Assembly: GCA_020348385.1 (NCBI GenBank)
Contig: CP070750.1
Coordinates: 505,569 to 541,309, forward strand
Direction: 5' to 3'
Source: Candidatus Aminicenantota bacterium
Lineage (GTDB): Bacteria > Acidobacteriota > Aminicenantia > Aminicenantales > Aminicenantaceae
DNA length: 35,741 bases
Position numbers and translations under genes: made by a program. A model generated the notes under the pieces. It had not been told where the DNA came from. It was given only the letters and a program-made list of their open reading frames with translations, and searched no databases. How positions within the stretch are numbered: the first letter of the stretch is position 1; each line of letters starts with the position of its first letter. Of the stretch, positions 22,630 to 31,249 are shown in pieces.

Positions 22630-25158
22630 TCATTTGCCCAGGTGCCAGGCAAGGAATTTGACGAGAGGGGGGACGTCCACAACATGGGCGCCGTCGTGGA
22701 TGTTCAGCTCCAGGTTGTCAGGCTGGTTGAAATCAAGATAGGCGGGAAGGATCTGCTCGTATGCATAACGGGCCATTATGATGTTGAACTGGGAGGTGGG
22801 CTCCTGTCGGCCGTTCTGGCATTGCAGCGCGCGGGGAGCTGTCATGGCGTAGATGTCGGGAAAATCCACCAACTCCCGCAGCCCGTCGAATTTCCAGCAG
22901 AGGCAGTGGTTGCGCTCCATCTGGTCCATAACGGTCAGGAAACCTGAACTGACTGCAGCCCGGATGCGGGCGTCCATAGCAGCAAGCCACATGGCCATCT
23001 CTCCCCCCAGGGAAAGTCCCGCACAGCCGATGCGGTTTGGGTCCACCTCACTCAGCGATTCCAGGTAATCCACACACCGCATCGCATCCCACAGCCGTTC
23101 TCCCATCAAGGTACGTCCCTCCTCAAAGATATCATGCTGCCCTACGTCAGGGGCAATGGTCACAAAACCACGCCGGGCTAGCTCGGTGGCAAAACCACGG
23201 TAGGGACCGCCCGCCTGATAGACAACATATCGGCTTCCACCGTGGCCGTGAAGACAGACCACGGCCGGTACTCTTCTGGTTACGGGAGGTTGTGGCAAGG
23301 TGAGGATGACACGTATCCTACGGCTGGGAGTGCTTCGGAACTCGATCTCGCGTTTGATAAAGCCGTCTTCTGTTTTTTCCTGGAGGATTGAAACATCGAA
23401 GCCGTAGCGTTCCTGCCTTTTCATCAAATCCGTGATTTTCATCAACTGTGCCAGGTCTCGCCTCAGGCCTTCCTGCCACTCCAGAGCCTCCTCTGGGGTA
23501 CCCCTTTTGTAAGTGCGGCTCAGGAACTTGTCCGTTTTCCTATTATCGAGAGACAACTTTGGGGATGGATTTTGAACGGATTCTATTACGATGCGGGTGG
23601 ATCCGTTTTTTTCCAGTTTGACTGGAAGGTCGAGCAGATCTTTTCCGCTTTTCCGAAGAGGAGGGCTGCCGTCTCTTGAGATGAGGAATTCCTGTTCCTG
23701 ATCAACCGTGAACCATTCGGGAAACTGATTGATCCGGGGGTAGTCCAAGGGCATAAGGAAGTACGTCCGATGACGAGGCTGGTCAAAATGCAGCCGCCCA
23801 TCGAAAGCCCATTCTGTGGAAAGGGAAATCAACAACCGCCCGCTCGCGGTGAGCACAGCCCCTAGCTGTAGGTCTTCGCGCCACGGCTCCGCAGTCACTC
23901 CCTGGGTTTTCCAGAGAGCGGTCATCAAGGTGGTCCGGGCTGAATTGCCGTCACCGTACCAACCTTCGATGATGCCATCTTCCCTCTGTTTGGCCAGGAT
24001 ATACGGGATGGATTCATCGATCCACCGCTCTGCGGCAGGGCTTTTGATCCTGTTAATCAGGTTTAGCGCTCCCTCCACGGAATCGGCGTATCCGTCAGCC
24101 CCTTCCCCCTCCCACCCCTGGCCCAAATACTTGTAGACGTTGTCTAGGGCGTGACGCACGGCTTCCCTGTAACGCTGTTTGCCATCCACCTCGGCCACCG
24201 TTAGAAAGGCGTTGTAGACATAGCCCCAGGAATCGGCCAGGCGTTCTCCCAAGTGATCCCCGGTCCTGGGATTGTAGACGTCAGGCATCATGCCGTCGGG
24301 ATTGATTCCCTTTTCCAGTATGTTGTCCAGGAGCCGATAGAGGGGTTCTTGATAGCGTCCGTGCCGGTCCTTGTCTTTGTACGCCGCTACCAGATAGGCT
24401 TCGCTCAGGCCGCTGAGGATCTCGCAGCCGTGATCACGCAGGCGGATGGAGTCCCGCTCGATCAGATCCTGATGGAGAAGATAGTAATCGGCCAGGCGGA
24501 AGGCCCAATCTTTGAAGCGTTCCTCTGATGTAATCCAGTAAAGGCGGCTCAGGGACTGTAAAAGCTCGCCGTGGACTTCAGTATTTGCCGTCGGCAGTTT
24601 TCCCGCTGCTGTTTCAAAATCCGCTTCAGCCCAAATGTCTGTGACAAGCTCCTTGAACAGTTCCATCCACGGCCCCGGGCCCAGACATTCCGTGACGGGC
24701 ATCAAACCGTCCTTGATGTATTCCGAGGCTCCAAAAAGGATGGCATTTTTATCCATTTTTTCGCTGGAAAATCCTTCCTTGGCAAAATCATAGGTATCGG
24801 GCAGTGAACGCAGTCTGGGTGTCAGCTCCCGCTCCCTTGTGAGGATCCGTAGCCCGGTTTGCTTCAGGTGGTGCTGTCCCGTCACATATCCGGTCAGAAG
24901 AAGAAAGGGAAAGTTGTCTGCAGCACAGTCCTTGGCATTCCAGATCCAGCTGCCTTCAAGCGTTCGGGGCAAGAGCCCGGTCTTCGGATCGGCCTGGCTG
25001 AACCAGCCCCAAGCATACCGGTTGCAGAACCGGATGATTGTCTGCGTAATCCTCCCGTGGGCCTCAGCCTTGAGCCAGGCCTCCTCATGATCTGTTCTTG
25101 CGTTCAGTGAGGAAATCGCCATAAGAACAATAAGAATTCCTGTGATATTTTGTTTCAT
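22630..25158 (-). CDS. Exported fusion of a six-hairpin (alpha/alpha barrel) domain and an alpha/beta-hydrolase esterase
   Basis: This 842-residue protein has a signal peptide (about 1-20). Residues 30-440 form a helical repeat region with Trp- and Gly-rich turns (WIWNAKDCAADNFPFLLL, ADSWGYVYNAFL, DGYADSVEGALNLI) typical of six-hairpin glycosidase-like barrels. A beta-rich linker (about 440-545) leads to an alpha/beta-hydrolase domain related to acetyl-xylan-esterase or dienelactone-hydrolase-like enzymes. That domain has an oxyanion segment CLHGHGGSR (635-643), nucleophile S716 in GLSLGGE and H825 in DGAHVVD. The acid residue is unclear: the usual GxxD segment reads GRQEP, so E786 may serve. 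A role in deacylating and processing a carbohydrate is likely, but the substrate is unknown. It is unusually long because of the fusion, and no frameshift is seen. Confidence 0.7.
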   Translation of the reverse strand: MKQNITGILIVLMAISSLNARTDHEEAWLKAEAHGRITQTIIRFCNRYAWGWFSQADPKTGLLPRTLEGSWIWNAKDCAADNFPFLLLTGYVTGQHHLKQTGLRILTRERELTPRLRSLPDTYDFAKEGFSSEKMDKNAILFGASEYIKDGLMPVTECLGPGPWMELFKELVTDIWAEADFETAAGKLPTANTEVHGELLQSLSRLYWITSEERFKDWAFRLADYYLLHQDLIERDSIRLRDHGCEILSGLSEAYLVAAYKDKDRHGRYQEPLYRLLDNILEKGINPDGMMPDVYNPRTGDHLGERLADSWGYVYNAFLTVAEVDGKQRYREAVRHALDNVYKYLGQGWEGEGADGYADSVEGALNLINRIKSPAAERWIDESIPYILAKQREDGIIEGWYGDGNSARTTLMTALWKTQGVTAEPWREDLQLGAVLTASGRLLISLSTEWAFDGRLHFDQPRHRTYFLMPLDYPRINQFPEWFTVDQEQEFLISRDGSPPLRKSGKDLLDLPVKLEKNGSTRIVIESVQNPSPKLSLDNRKTDKFLSRTYKRGTPEEALEWQEGLRRDLAQLMKITDLMKRQERYGFDVSILQEKTEDGFIKREIEFRSTPSRRIRVILTLPQPPVTRRVPAVVCLHGHGGSRYVVYQAGGPYRGFATELARRGFVTIAPDVGQHDIFEEGRTLMGERLWDAMRCVDYLESLSEVDPNRIGCAGLSLGGEMAMWLAAMDARIRAAVSSGFLTVMDQMERNHCLCWKFDGLRELVDFPDIYAMTAPRALQCQNGRQEPTSQFNIIMARYAYEQILPAYLDFNQPDNLELNIHDGAHVVDVPPLVKFLAWHLGK

Positions 25159-25267
25159 AGTTCTACCCCAATAATGGTGATCCTGACGATTGTCTGAATC
25201 TCATTTAGTAAAATAATTTACCCTGTTAATCGTCTTCATTCAGCCGAGACAAATAGTGCCATTAGCA

Positions 25268-26797
25268 TTAGTTGAAAATAAGCAAACCATCCGATCTGAG
25301 CTTCCAGTCCTTCATCGACGATCTTACACCCCAGTACCGTGTTGGCCTGTAAAGAAATATCCATGGCGCATCGTCCCGGATTATCGTGTATATTTGCCGA
25401 TAGATTTTCTGTCTTTCCCTGTCATTAAATGTGGCCTCAGCTTTTTTAATAAGGTCATTCACCTTTTTATTTTCATATCCTTGCCACCAAGGTCCCTGCA
25501 ATGTTGACTGGATTTTCTCCCGCAGCACACGATAGGTGCTTCGAGGACTCGAGTCAAAACAGCACGCGTCCTTAATGTTTTTGTCTCTGACCATCTCAGA
25601 ATATGCCGCCCGGTCTTCATGCTCGAAGACGTCTAGAGATATCCCAACTTTTTTGAATTGTTCCACCATAAACTGTGCCAGCGGTGGGGCTTCATCGGGC
25701 ATAACAGAAGGAATATCAAAGGCCAGCTCCAATCCATCACCATATCCTGCTTCAGCCAGAAGGGTGCGGGCTTTCTCCGGATCATAGGGATATACCGGAG
25801 TTTCCGGATTGTAGCCAAAGTGATGGGGTGTCAAGTAGCCATTTAAGGGCGTTGCAGCTCCATGTTTTATTTCTCCGATTAATTTGTCCAGATCTAAGGC
25901 ATAGTTCAATGCCTGCCGAACACGTCGGTCCTTGCATGGTCCTTTTTGGGCGTTACACATAAAAATAATGCATAATCCACTCTCGAGTTCATAGACTGTG
26001 GCCTCCCCATTCCCCTTTATTTGTTCTGCATCCTGTAGTCTTATTCCGGAAATGACATCTGCCTGACCGCTCAATAAAGATGTGACACGTTTCGCTGAGC
26101 TTCTTTCGGCTATCCAGTGTATTTCTCTATATGTCGGAGCCTTTCCCCAGTATTCATCATGTGCTTCAAGGATAGTTTTACTGTTGGTTTGTTCTGCAAC
26201 TTTGTACGGCCCACTACCCACGTACTCATGGGGCAATTTGTCAAGCTCACTCTTTGGGCTAATAGGCATGGCAACCAAAAGATCCAATAGATCAGCCATG
26301 GGATCTTCGGTTACTATCCGCACCTTTTGGGCATCGATAGCTGAAATCTCGGCGGCTCCAAGATAACTGATGTATACGCCCTGGGTTCCAAACGCTCCCC
26401 CGATCGCCGGATCCAACACCCGTCCCAGAGTGGCAACCACATCTTCCGCATTGAGAATGTCACCATTATGGAACTTCACACCTCTTCTCAGTTTGAATGT
26501 CCAAGTGCGAGAATCTTCCGCAACATACCAACTCTCCGCCAGGGAAGGTTGGTAGGTTCCTTCATTATCCAGTTTGACGAGGGCCTCGTAAACGGTGAAT
26601 ATAATACTCAGCCTATTTGCCGAATCACTGCAAATGTGAGGATCTCCAGGTGACACGGACGATTGCATAACAATAATCTTTTCCAAACGATCTGGAGAAA
26701 TGGAGCTGCGTTCACAATTAGTGAGCAGGGCCATAATGATTATAAAAATGGGAACCCCGACATAAAAAAATTTTTTTTCTGAAAATACCTTTCTCAT
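25268..26797 (-). CDS. Family 5 extracellular solute-binding lipoprotein (peptide/dipeptide type)
   Basis: This 509-residue binding protein belongs to the OppA/DppA family. It has a lipoprotein-like signal (hydrophobic 12-25, LLTNC). The body has family landmarks: YEALVKLDNEGTYQPSLAESW, the signature TWTFKLRRGVKFHNGDILNAEDVV, YVGSGPYKV, and DRRVRQALNYALDLDKLI. It should bind peptides or similar solutes on the outer face of the inner membrane or in the periplasm. No permease (DppB/DppC) or ATPase genes adjoin it, so its transporter is encoded elsewhere. AGGAG lies 9 bases before the ATG. It sits among peptidase genes, which fits uptake of peptide breakdown products. Confidence 0.9.
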   Translation of the reverse strand: MRKVFSEKKFFYVGVPIFIIIMALLTNCERSSISPDRLEKIIVMQSSVSPGDPHICSDSANRLSIIFTVYEALVKLDNEGTYQPSLAESWYVAEDSRTWTFKLRRGVKFHNGDILNAEDVVATLGRVLDPAIGGAFGTQGVYISYLGAAEISAIDAQKVRIVTEDPMADLLDLLVAMPISPKSELDKLPHEYVGSGPYKVAEQTNSKTILEAHDEYWGKAPTYREIHWIAERSSAKRVTSLLSGQADVISGIRLQDAEQIKGNGEATVYELESGLCIIFMCNAQKGPCKDRRVRQALNYALDLDKLIGEIKHGAATPLNGYLTPHHFGYNPETPVYPYDPEKARTLLAEAGYGDGLELAFDIPSVMPDEAPPLAQFMVEQFKKVGISLDVFEHEDRAAYSEMVRDKNIKDACCFDSSPRSTYRVLREKIQSTLQGPWWQGYENKKVNDLIKKAEATFNDRERQKIYRQIYTIIRDDAPWIFLYRPTRYWGVRSSMKDWKLRSDGLLIFN

Positions 26798-26986
26798 AGC
26801 TTCTGGCTCCTTGCTAAAATCCTATCTGGGTTTTCATCCCGTTTAGTTCTTGCATAAAGCTGCTTTGTAGGCTCTAGAATAAAACATCTTTGGCGTAATA
26901 TCCATAGTTCCTCTGTGAAATATAAAATAAGACATTAGTTTGACATTTTTCTCAGGATTGTAGATTTACTGGAGAAGTTAAAAAAA

Positions 26987-27013
26987 TTGACAAGACCGAA
27001 TCATGGGGATAAT
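26987..27013 (+). promoter_or_regulatory. Possible promoter of the GH3 gene
   Basis: TTGACA at 26987-26992 is followed 15 bases later by GATAAT at 27008-27013. The boxes are good but the spacer is short. Another TTGACA lies at 26940-26945 without a clear -10 partner. The start codon is at 27060. Confidence 0.35.
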
Positions 27014-27059
27014 GTTTATTAGACAGACCATTGGGCAAATGCGATGGAGGGTATAGGAT

Positions 27060-28826
27060 ATGTTGGAAAATCGCTTTCATAAAATATCAGTGTTATGTCC
27101 GTTCATTTTGATTTCGGTCATCGGGCTCTGCCAATGCGACGGTCAGAATGCGGCTTCCGATGTCGATGCTTTGACCTGGGCGGAGCAGACCTTGTCCGAC
27201 CTGTCTTTGGAAGAAAAAATCGGTCAGCTGATCTGTGTGGATATCACAGCGGATTATATCGCGGAAGATGATCCGAGATTCCAGAGCTGGGTGCGCCTCG
27301 CCCGTGATTACGGTGTAGGCGGATTCGTTCTGTATGGAGGGACTCCCCGTGATGTCGCCTTCCTTCTCAACAGTCTTCAGAATGAGGCGGAGCTTCCCCT
27401 TCTGATGTCGGCAGACTTTGAAGGTGGCCCAGGACAGCAGGTCAGAGGGGCCAGCGAATTTCCCGCCAATATGGCCTTTGCCGCGGCCGGAAGCGAGGAC
27501 CTGATGTACAGGGCGGCTTCTATTGGGAGTGTCGAGGGACGGGCCATGGGCATTCATCTCACCTACACACCGGTTGTGGACATCTCGGTCCGCCCTGAAA
27601 ATCCCAGCGAAAGCGTCCGTTCTTTCGGTGGCGATCTGGATTTCCTGGGCTGTCTGGTAAGGGCCTATGTGAAAGGCTACCATGAAAACGGAATGTTGAC
27701 TACGGCTAAACATTTTCCCGGACGCGGGGACATCGAGGTTTTTCCCGAATTCCCCCAATTCAGGTTCATCAACAAACCGGCCGAGAAAGTGGAAAGTCAG
27801 GAATTCCAGGCTTTCAAACTTGCCGTGGATGCTGGCGTTGATTTTGTCATGAGCGAACATATCGCGGTTCCCTCCGTAACTGAGGGATCGTCTTTGCCAG
27901 CCAGTGTGGAGGGCCGGCTGGTGACCGGCTGGCTGAGGGAGAAACTGGGATTCGGGGGAGTCCTGACAACCGATGACCTCTGGTATGACCACGTCATCCA
28001 GCGATTCGGTCCTGTCGAGGTGGCCCTCAAGGCCCTGGAAGCCGGTCACGATGTCCTGCTTAAACCCAAGGATCCGGTGGCTGTGATCGAAGGCGTTGCC
28101 GAGGCGGTGAAATCCGGGCGGATCCCGGAATCCCGTATCGACCATTCCGTCGTGAAGTTGCTGGTCCTGAAGGCCCGCCTGGGACTGCACAAGAACAGAC
28201 TGGTGGATGAGGACCAGGTCAATACGCTTGTGGGAACTCCTGCCCACCTTGCTGTCGTCCAAGAGGTGGCCGACCGCTCAATCACCCTATTGAAAAATGA
28301 GGGAGTTCTCCCCGTGAAGGAGATAGTAGGAGACAGGACCATAAATGTCGGTATCCAGAAATACGAAGATGATCCGTCTCCGGCCGCGTTGTCCGCCAAA
28401 CTCTCTTCTGCCTTTCCTGGAATCAGGAACTATGTCCTGCGTTCCGACACGGATACCGCTGTGTACGACACCATCCTCTCCGGTGCCCATGAGGCAGATC
28501 TTGTGATTCTTTCCTTATTCGTCCAGCGGACGAGACAGGTGGATAACGCGCCCTTTCGGGAGAGGGACCTCAAGTTTATAAAAGAGTTGTTCCAGACCGG
28601 AGCGAAATCCATCGTCGCCATGTCCTACGGCAATCCCTTTCTCATCCGAAAAATCGACGAAGTGCCCGCGTTTCTTGTCGGGTTTGGCGAACGGGGCTGG
28701 TACGGCAACCAGGCCGTGTATTTCGACTCATTCATCAAGCTGCTTAAGGGCGATCTCGCGCCTCAGGGAAAGCTACCCGTCAAAGTGAGCGATTTATATC
28801 CTCTCGGATTCGGTCTGAGCTACTGA
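27060..28826 (+). CDS. Glycoside hydrolase family 3 protein, NagZ-like, lacking the usual Asp-Ser-His motif
   Basis: This 588-residue exported GH3 protein has a hydrophobic N-terminal signal (12-24) near a cysteine pair (LCQC), though the lipobox is poor. The TIM barrel has RSFGGD (187-192), AKHFPGRGD (216-224) and the nucleophile region TTDDLW (304-308). A second domain of about 200 residues follows. NagZ enzymes remove N-acetylglucosamine and use a loop reading DSH shortly after KHFPGHGD as the acid/base pair; here that loop reads IEVFPEFPQF with no Asp-His pair. Either the acid/base comes from elsewhere or the enzyme is a different GH3 subgroup, possibly acting as a phosphorylase or on another sugar. 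GAGGG precedes the ATG. The M24 peptidase gene ends 20 bases away on the other strand. Confidence 0.85.
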   Translation: MLENRFHKISVLCPFILISVIGLCQCDGQNAASDVDALTWAEQTLSDLSLEEKIGQLICVDITADYIAEDDPRFQSWVRLARDYGVGGFVLYGGTPRDVAFLLNSLQNEAELPLLMSADFEGGPGQQVRGASEFPANMAFAAAGSEDLMYRAASIGSVEGRAMGIHLTYTPVVDISVRPENPSESVRSFGGDLDFLGCLVRAYVKGYHENGMLTTAKHFPGRGDIEVFPEFPQFRFINKPAEKVESQEFQAFKLAVDAGVDFVMSEHIAVPSVTEGSSLPASVEGRLVTGWLREKLGFGGVLTTDDLWYDHVIQRFGPVEVALKALEAGHDVLLKPKDPVAVIEGVAEAVKSGRIPESRIDHSVVKLLVLKARLGLHKNRLVDEDQVNTLVGTPAHLAVVQEVADRSITLLKNEGVLPVKEIVGDRTINVGIQKYEDDPSPAALSAKLSSAFPGIRNYVLRSDTDTAVYDTILSGAHEADLVILSLFVQRTRQVDNAPFRERDLKFIKELFQTGAKSIVAMSYGNPFLIRKIDEVPAFLVGFGERGWYGNQAVYFDSFIKLLKGDLAPQGKLPVKVSDLYPLGFGLSY

Positions 28827-28845
28827 TATTTACTGCCTGCGGCGT

Positions 28846-30201
28846 TCACTTGATGATGTGAAAACTTGTCTGTCGACCGTCGAGAAAATAAGCTCTCTCT
28901 CCCGTAAAAACGATGTCCTGTTCCAGGGAAAGACGATGCTCCTTGCCTCCCCATTCCGGCACCGGCATGGTGACGCTCATTTCGGCGGTGAAGCAGCTGT
29001 TGGGGACAAGCTTGACATCGCCGCGGCCGGGGTTGTTCACCTGCTCCCAGGGAAGCCCGATCAGCGGACCCGGCTCATGCAGAAAGTAGCCCAGGGAATG
29101 GGAGTAAACCCTGGGTTTGGGAATCCCGTTGTCCCGGGCCGTTTCAAGAATGTTCTCAAGCAGTTGGTTTCCGGTCAGGCCGGTTTTGAATTCTCCACAG
29201 TATATGTCTTGGAGACGGTTTCCCTCAGCCATGATCTTTTTAAATGTCTCGGGAACATCGGTCTCGCCAACCAGGGGGACATAGGCCCATTCCTGATGAT
29301 CCGAATTGTAGTACATATACTTCAAGCCGACATCACAATGGATGAAATCACCGGGACGGATAACCTTGTCGTCCTTCCCGTATTTTTCGATAACATCGAA
29401 CTGCCTCCCGCGGATGCTGAAAAAGGGGTAGAATGCCGGTTCCAGGCCGAAATCGGCCACCCTCTGCCAGTAGTGGTAGCGCAGGTCGTTTATTGTTGTC
29501 TGGCCGGGAGTCACGACTTTGGTGGAGAAGGTTTCGGCAATAATGGCGTGCGAGAGGGCTGCGGCCCTCTCCATCAGTTTGACTTCCTCATCCAGAAGAG
29601 TTTCAGCCCAGAGAGTTGCCAGTGGTTCTGCCGATTCCAGCCTCGCTTCATAATCGGGACCGATGGCTTTGATAAGCCTTTTTTTCAGAACCACGGTCAG
29701 GCCTCCGGCGGCCCACTGAATTTCGCCCTCATTGATCCCGATTCTCTTGGGATTCCTTTCGCGGACGATCCGACCCAGACAGGCCCACTGGCTCTCTTTT
29801 TTTTCATTATCCCAGGCCGCCGCATCCCAGACATTTTCGAAAAAATCCGGCATGCCTGTCCGTGAAACATTGAGCCGCTCCACTCCTTTTTCCGGGCCCC
29901 GATCATAAAAGACAATGATCTGTGTGATGGGGCACCATTGTCCGTAGGGGATCATTGTTTTAAAGATGGGATCGAGATCATCCTCATTGCAGGCGATGAT
30001 CCACATGTCCAGTCCGGTCTCCCTCATGAATTTCGGAACGAGGTGCTCCAGACGTTTCAATGTGATGGTATTCACCAGGTCTACCCTCTCCCTGATGCTG
30101 AGAACCTTTGGGAAATCAGGCCCTCCGGCCACAACTTCAGGATTCAGAATCAAGGAAGCAAGAATTATAAAAAGAAAAAGGCCTGTGGTTTTTTTTAACA
30201 C
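28846..30201 (-). CDS. M24-family metallopeptidase (Xaa-Pro peptidase-like), exported
   Basis: This 451-residue protein has a signal peptide (about 1-25, VVAGG), an N-terminal creatinase-like domain and the pita-bread M24 domain. The five metal ligands are in order: D290 (HCDVG), D301 (NSDHQEW), H368 (YSHSLG), E407 (TAEMS) and E427 (LEQDIVF). H375 (FLHEPGP) is the expected catalytic histidine. Xaa-Pro enzymes release N-terminal residues before proline; here the enzyme would act outside the cytoplasm. The start is GTG at 30201 with AGGAGG 5 bases upstream. It complements the M28 peptidases in breaking down proline-containing peptides. Confidence 0.88.
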   Translation of the reverse strand: MLKKTTGLFLFIILASLILNPEVVAGGPDFPKVLSIRERVDLVNTITLKRLEHLVPKFMRETGLDMWIIACNEDDLDPIFKTMIPYGQWCPITQIIVFYDRGPEKGVERLNVSRTGMPDFFENVWDAAAWDNEKKESQWACLGRIVRERNPKRIGINEGEIQWAAGGLTVVLKKRLIKAIGPDYEARLESAEPLATLWAETLLDEEVKLMERAAALSHAIIAETFSTKVVTPGQTTINDLRYHYWQRVADFGLEPAFYPFFSIRGRQFDVIEKYGKDDKVIRPGDFIHCDVGLKYMYYNSDHQEWAYVPLVGETDVPETFKKIMAEGNRLQDIYCGEFKTGLTGNQLLENILETARDNGIPKPRVYSHSLGYFLHEPGPLIGLPWEQVNNPGRGDVKLVPNSCFTAEMSVTMPVPEWGGKEHRLSLEQDIVFTGERAYFLDGRQTSFHIIK

Positions 30202-30238
30202 AAGAACCTCCTTTTACAGCTTGATCCCATTTGCGGTA

Positions 30239-30271
30239 TACATATCACTGGAATTGATAGCCTGTCAATTC
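30239..30271 (-). promoter_or_regulatory. Predicted promoter of the M24 gene with inverted repeat over the -35 box
   Basis: On the minus strand TTGACA lies at 30268-30263 and TATGTA at 30244-30239, the latter preceded by TGA, which gives an extended -10 element with an 18-base spacer. An inverted repeat with 7-base arms GAATTGA and TCAATTC (30251-30271) covers the -35 region and could be a regulator site. Confidence 0.4.
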
Positions 30272-30311
30272 AAATAAACTTGGGGATGATCAAGTATATA
30301 TTATAAGAAAA

Positions 30312-30346
30312 TGGTGGGCGATATAGGATTTGAACCTGTGACTTCC
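30312..30346 (-). pseudogene. 3' fragment of a tRNA gene (T arm, acceptor strand and CCA)
   Basis: Read on the minus strand, this stretch has a T stem ACAGG, loop TTCAAAT and second T stem CCTAT. It continues with acceptor strand ATCGCCC, an A and an encoded CCA. The T stem has one mismatch (C with A). No matching 5' acceptor (GGGCGAT), D arm or anticodon arm is found upstream (30347-30390 on the plus strand), so only about the last 35 bases of a tRNA are present. Such 3' pieces are commonly left by elements integrating into tRNA genes. No integrase is present in the window. Confidence 0.6.
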
Positions 30347-30392
30347 ACTTGTGATTTCTATCGGGCATAGTTAGTTTAAATTTTTGTTCTTA

Positions 30393-31211
30393 TCAATTTG
30401 TGTCAGATAAAACTTCAAAGGTTAGAGAAGTCCAATAGCTTTCCCACTCATGTGTTGGTTTTTTGACCCATTCCATATGAGTTAGCCTGATGACATATGG
30501 CCCAGTTTTTATCAATGGGATAGAGGCTTGTCCTAGCTCATCGGTCTTTGTTGAGCCGGCAAATTCTTCCCCTCGTCCTGGATAGCTCCATGCAATCTCT
30601 GCGTTCGGAAGCGGCTTTCCTTGGAAAAGTACCGAAACTTCCAGTTCATCTCTTTTTTTCAACTTGTAAGGATTGACTTTGGGGACGATTTCGATTGGAA
30701 GACCTATAGGTTTTGTCACTGAATCGTCTTTTTTATTTCCCACTTGGATGATTGTCTTGGGATATTTTGAATAATACTCGATAGCGTCGTTATCGAGAAT
30801 TCTCTCTTTTTTTCTTAGATCATAAATATTAGGAAGACCATCAGCAAGCAAGTACTCGTTGAATTCTTTCCCCGTCAATTTGATCTCTTTGGGCTTCAAA
30901 GCCGCAGCGATGATAAAAGTGCCTGGAGTTGTGAATGAGCAATTTGTAGTCAGAGAATTATCCTGCACTGTGAATTCCGTAATATTTTCTTTTATCGATG
31001 CTCCCACAAGCCTAAATAGATCGATTCTATCTGGAGTTACTGCGCTAAGACTATTGGGAAAATCCATTCCTGTATTTGCAGAAATTTCCAAAGAGTCGCC
31101 GGGATTAATCCTGAATTTCTTGGGGACTAACCAAAAATCGTGGGCAAATATTGGAACTGAAGAAGCGACTAGAATTGAAACAGCCCATAGCACCAGATAA
31201 ATTTTTTTCAC
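30393..31211 (-). CDS. DUF4198-family periplasmic protein with N-terminal histidine after signal cleavage
   Basis: This 272-residue exported protein of the DUF4198 family is sometimes linked to nickel or other metal uptake (NikK-like). The signal peptide (about 1-23) ends IFA, so the mature protein begins HDFWLVPKKF, the family's conserved start. An N-terminal histidine exposed in this way can bind metal through its amino group and side chain. The C-terminal part is an Ig-like beta domain (PYKLKKRDELEVSVLFQGKP, then DELGQASIPLIKTGPYVIRL). The start is GTG with AAGGAGGG upstream. No transporter gene adjoins it. The metal and the role are not shown. Confidence 0.78.
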   Translation of the reverse strand: MKKIYLVLWAVSILVASSVPIFAHDFWLVPKKFRINPGDSLEISANTGMDFPNSLSAVTPDRIDLFRLVGASIKENITEFTVQDNSLTTNCSFTTPGTFIIAAALKPKEIKLTGKEFNEYLLADGLPNIYDLRKKERILDNDAIEYYSKYPKTIIQVGNKKDDSVTKPIGLPIEIVPKVNPYKLKKRDELEVSVLFQGKPLPNAEIAWSYPGRGEEFAGSTKTDELGQASIPLIKTGPYVIRLTHMEWVKKPTHEWESYWTSLTFEVLSDTN

Positions 31212-31249
31212 TTAACCCTCCTTACTATTAAAGCTTGAATCCTCAGACT

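Noticed and set aside
27093..28262. Long open frame on the minus strand inside the GH3 gene
   Set aside because: It is antisense to a clear GH3 protein, and its product is rich in His and Asp with no recognisable motif.
28858..29865. Long open frame on the plus strand inside the M24 peptidase gene
   Set aside because: It is opposite the M24 metal ligands, with no ribosome site or family motif.
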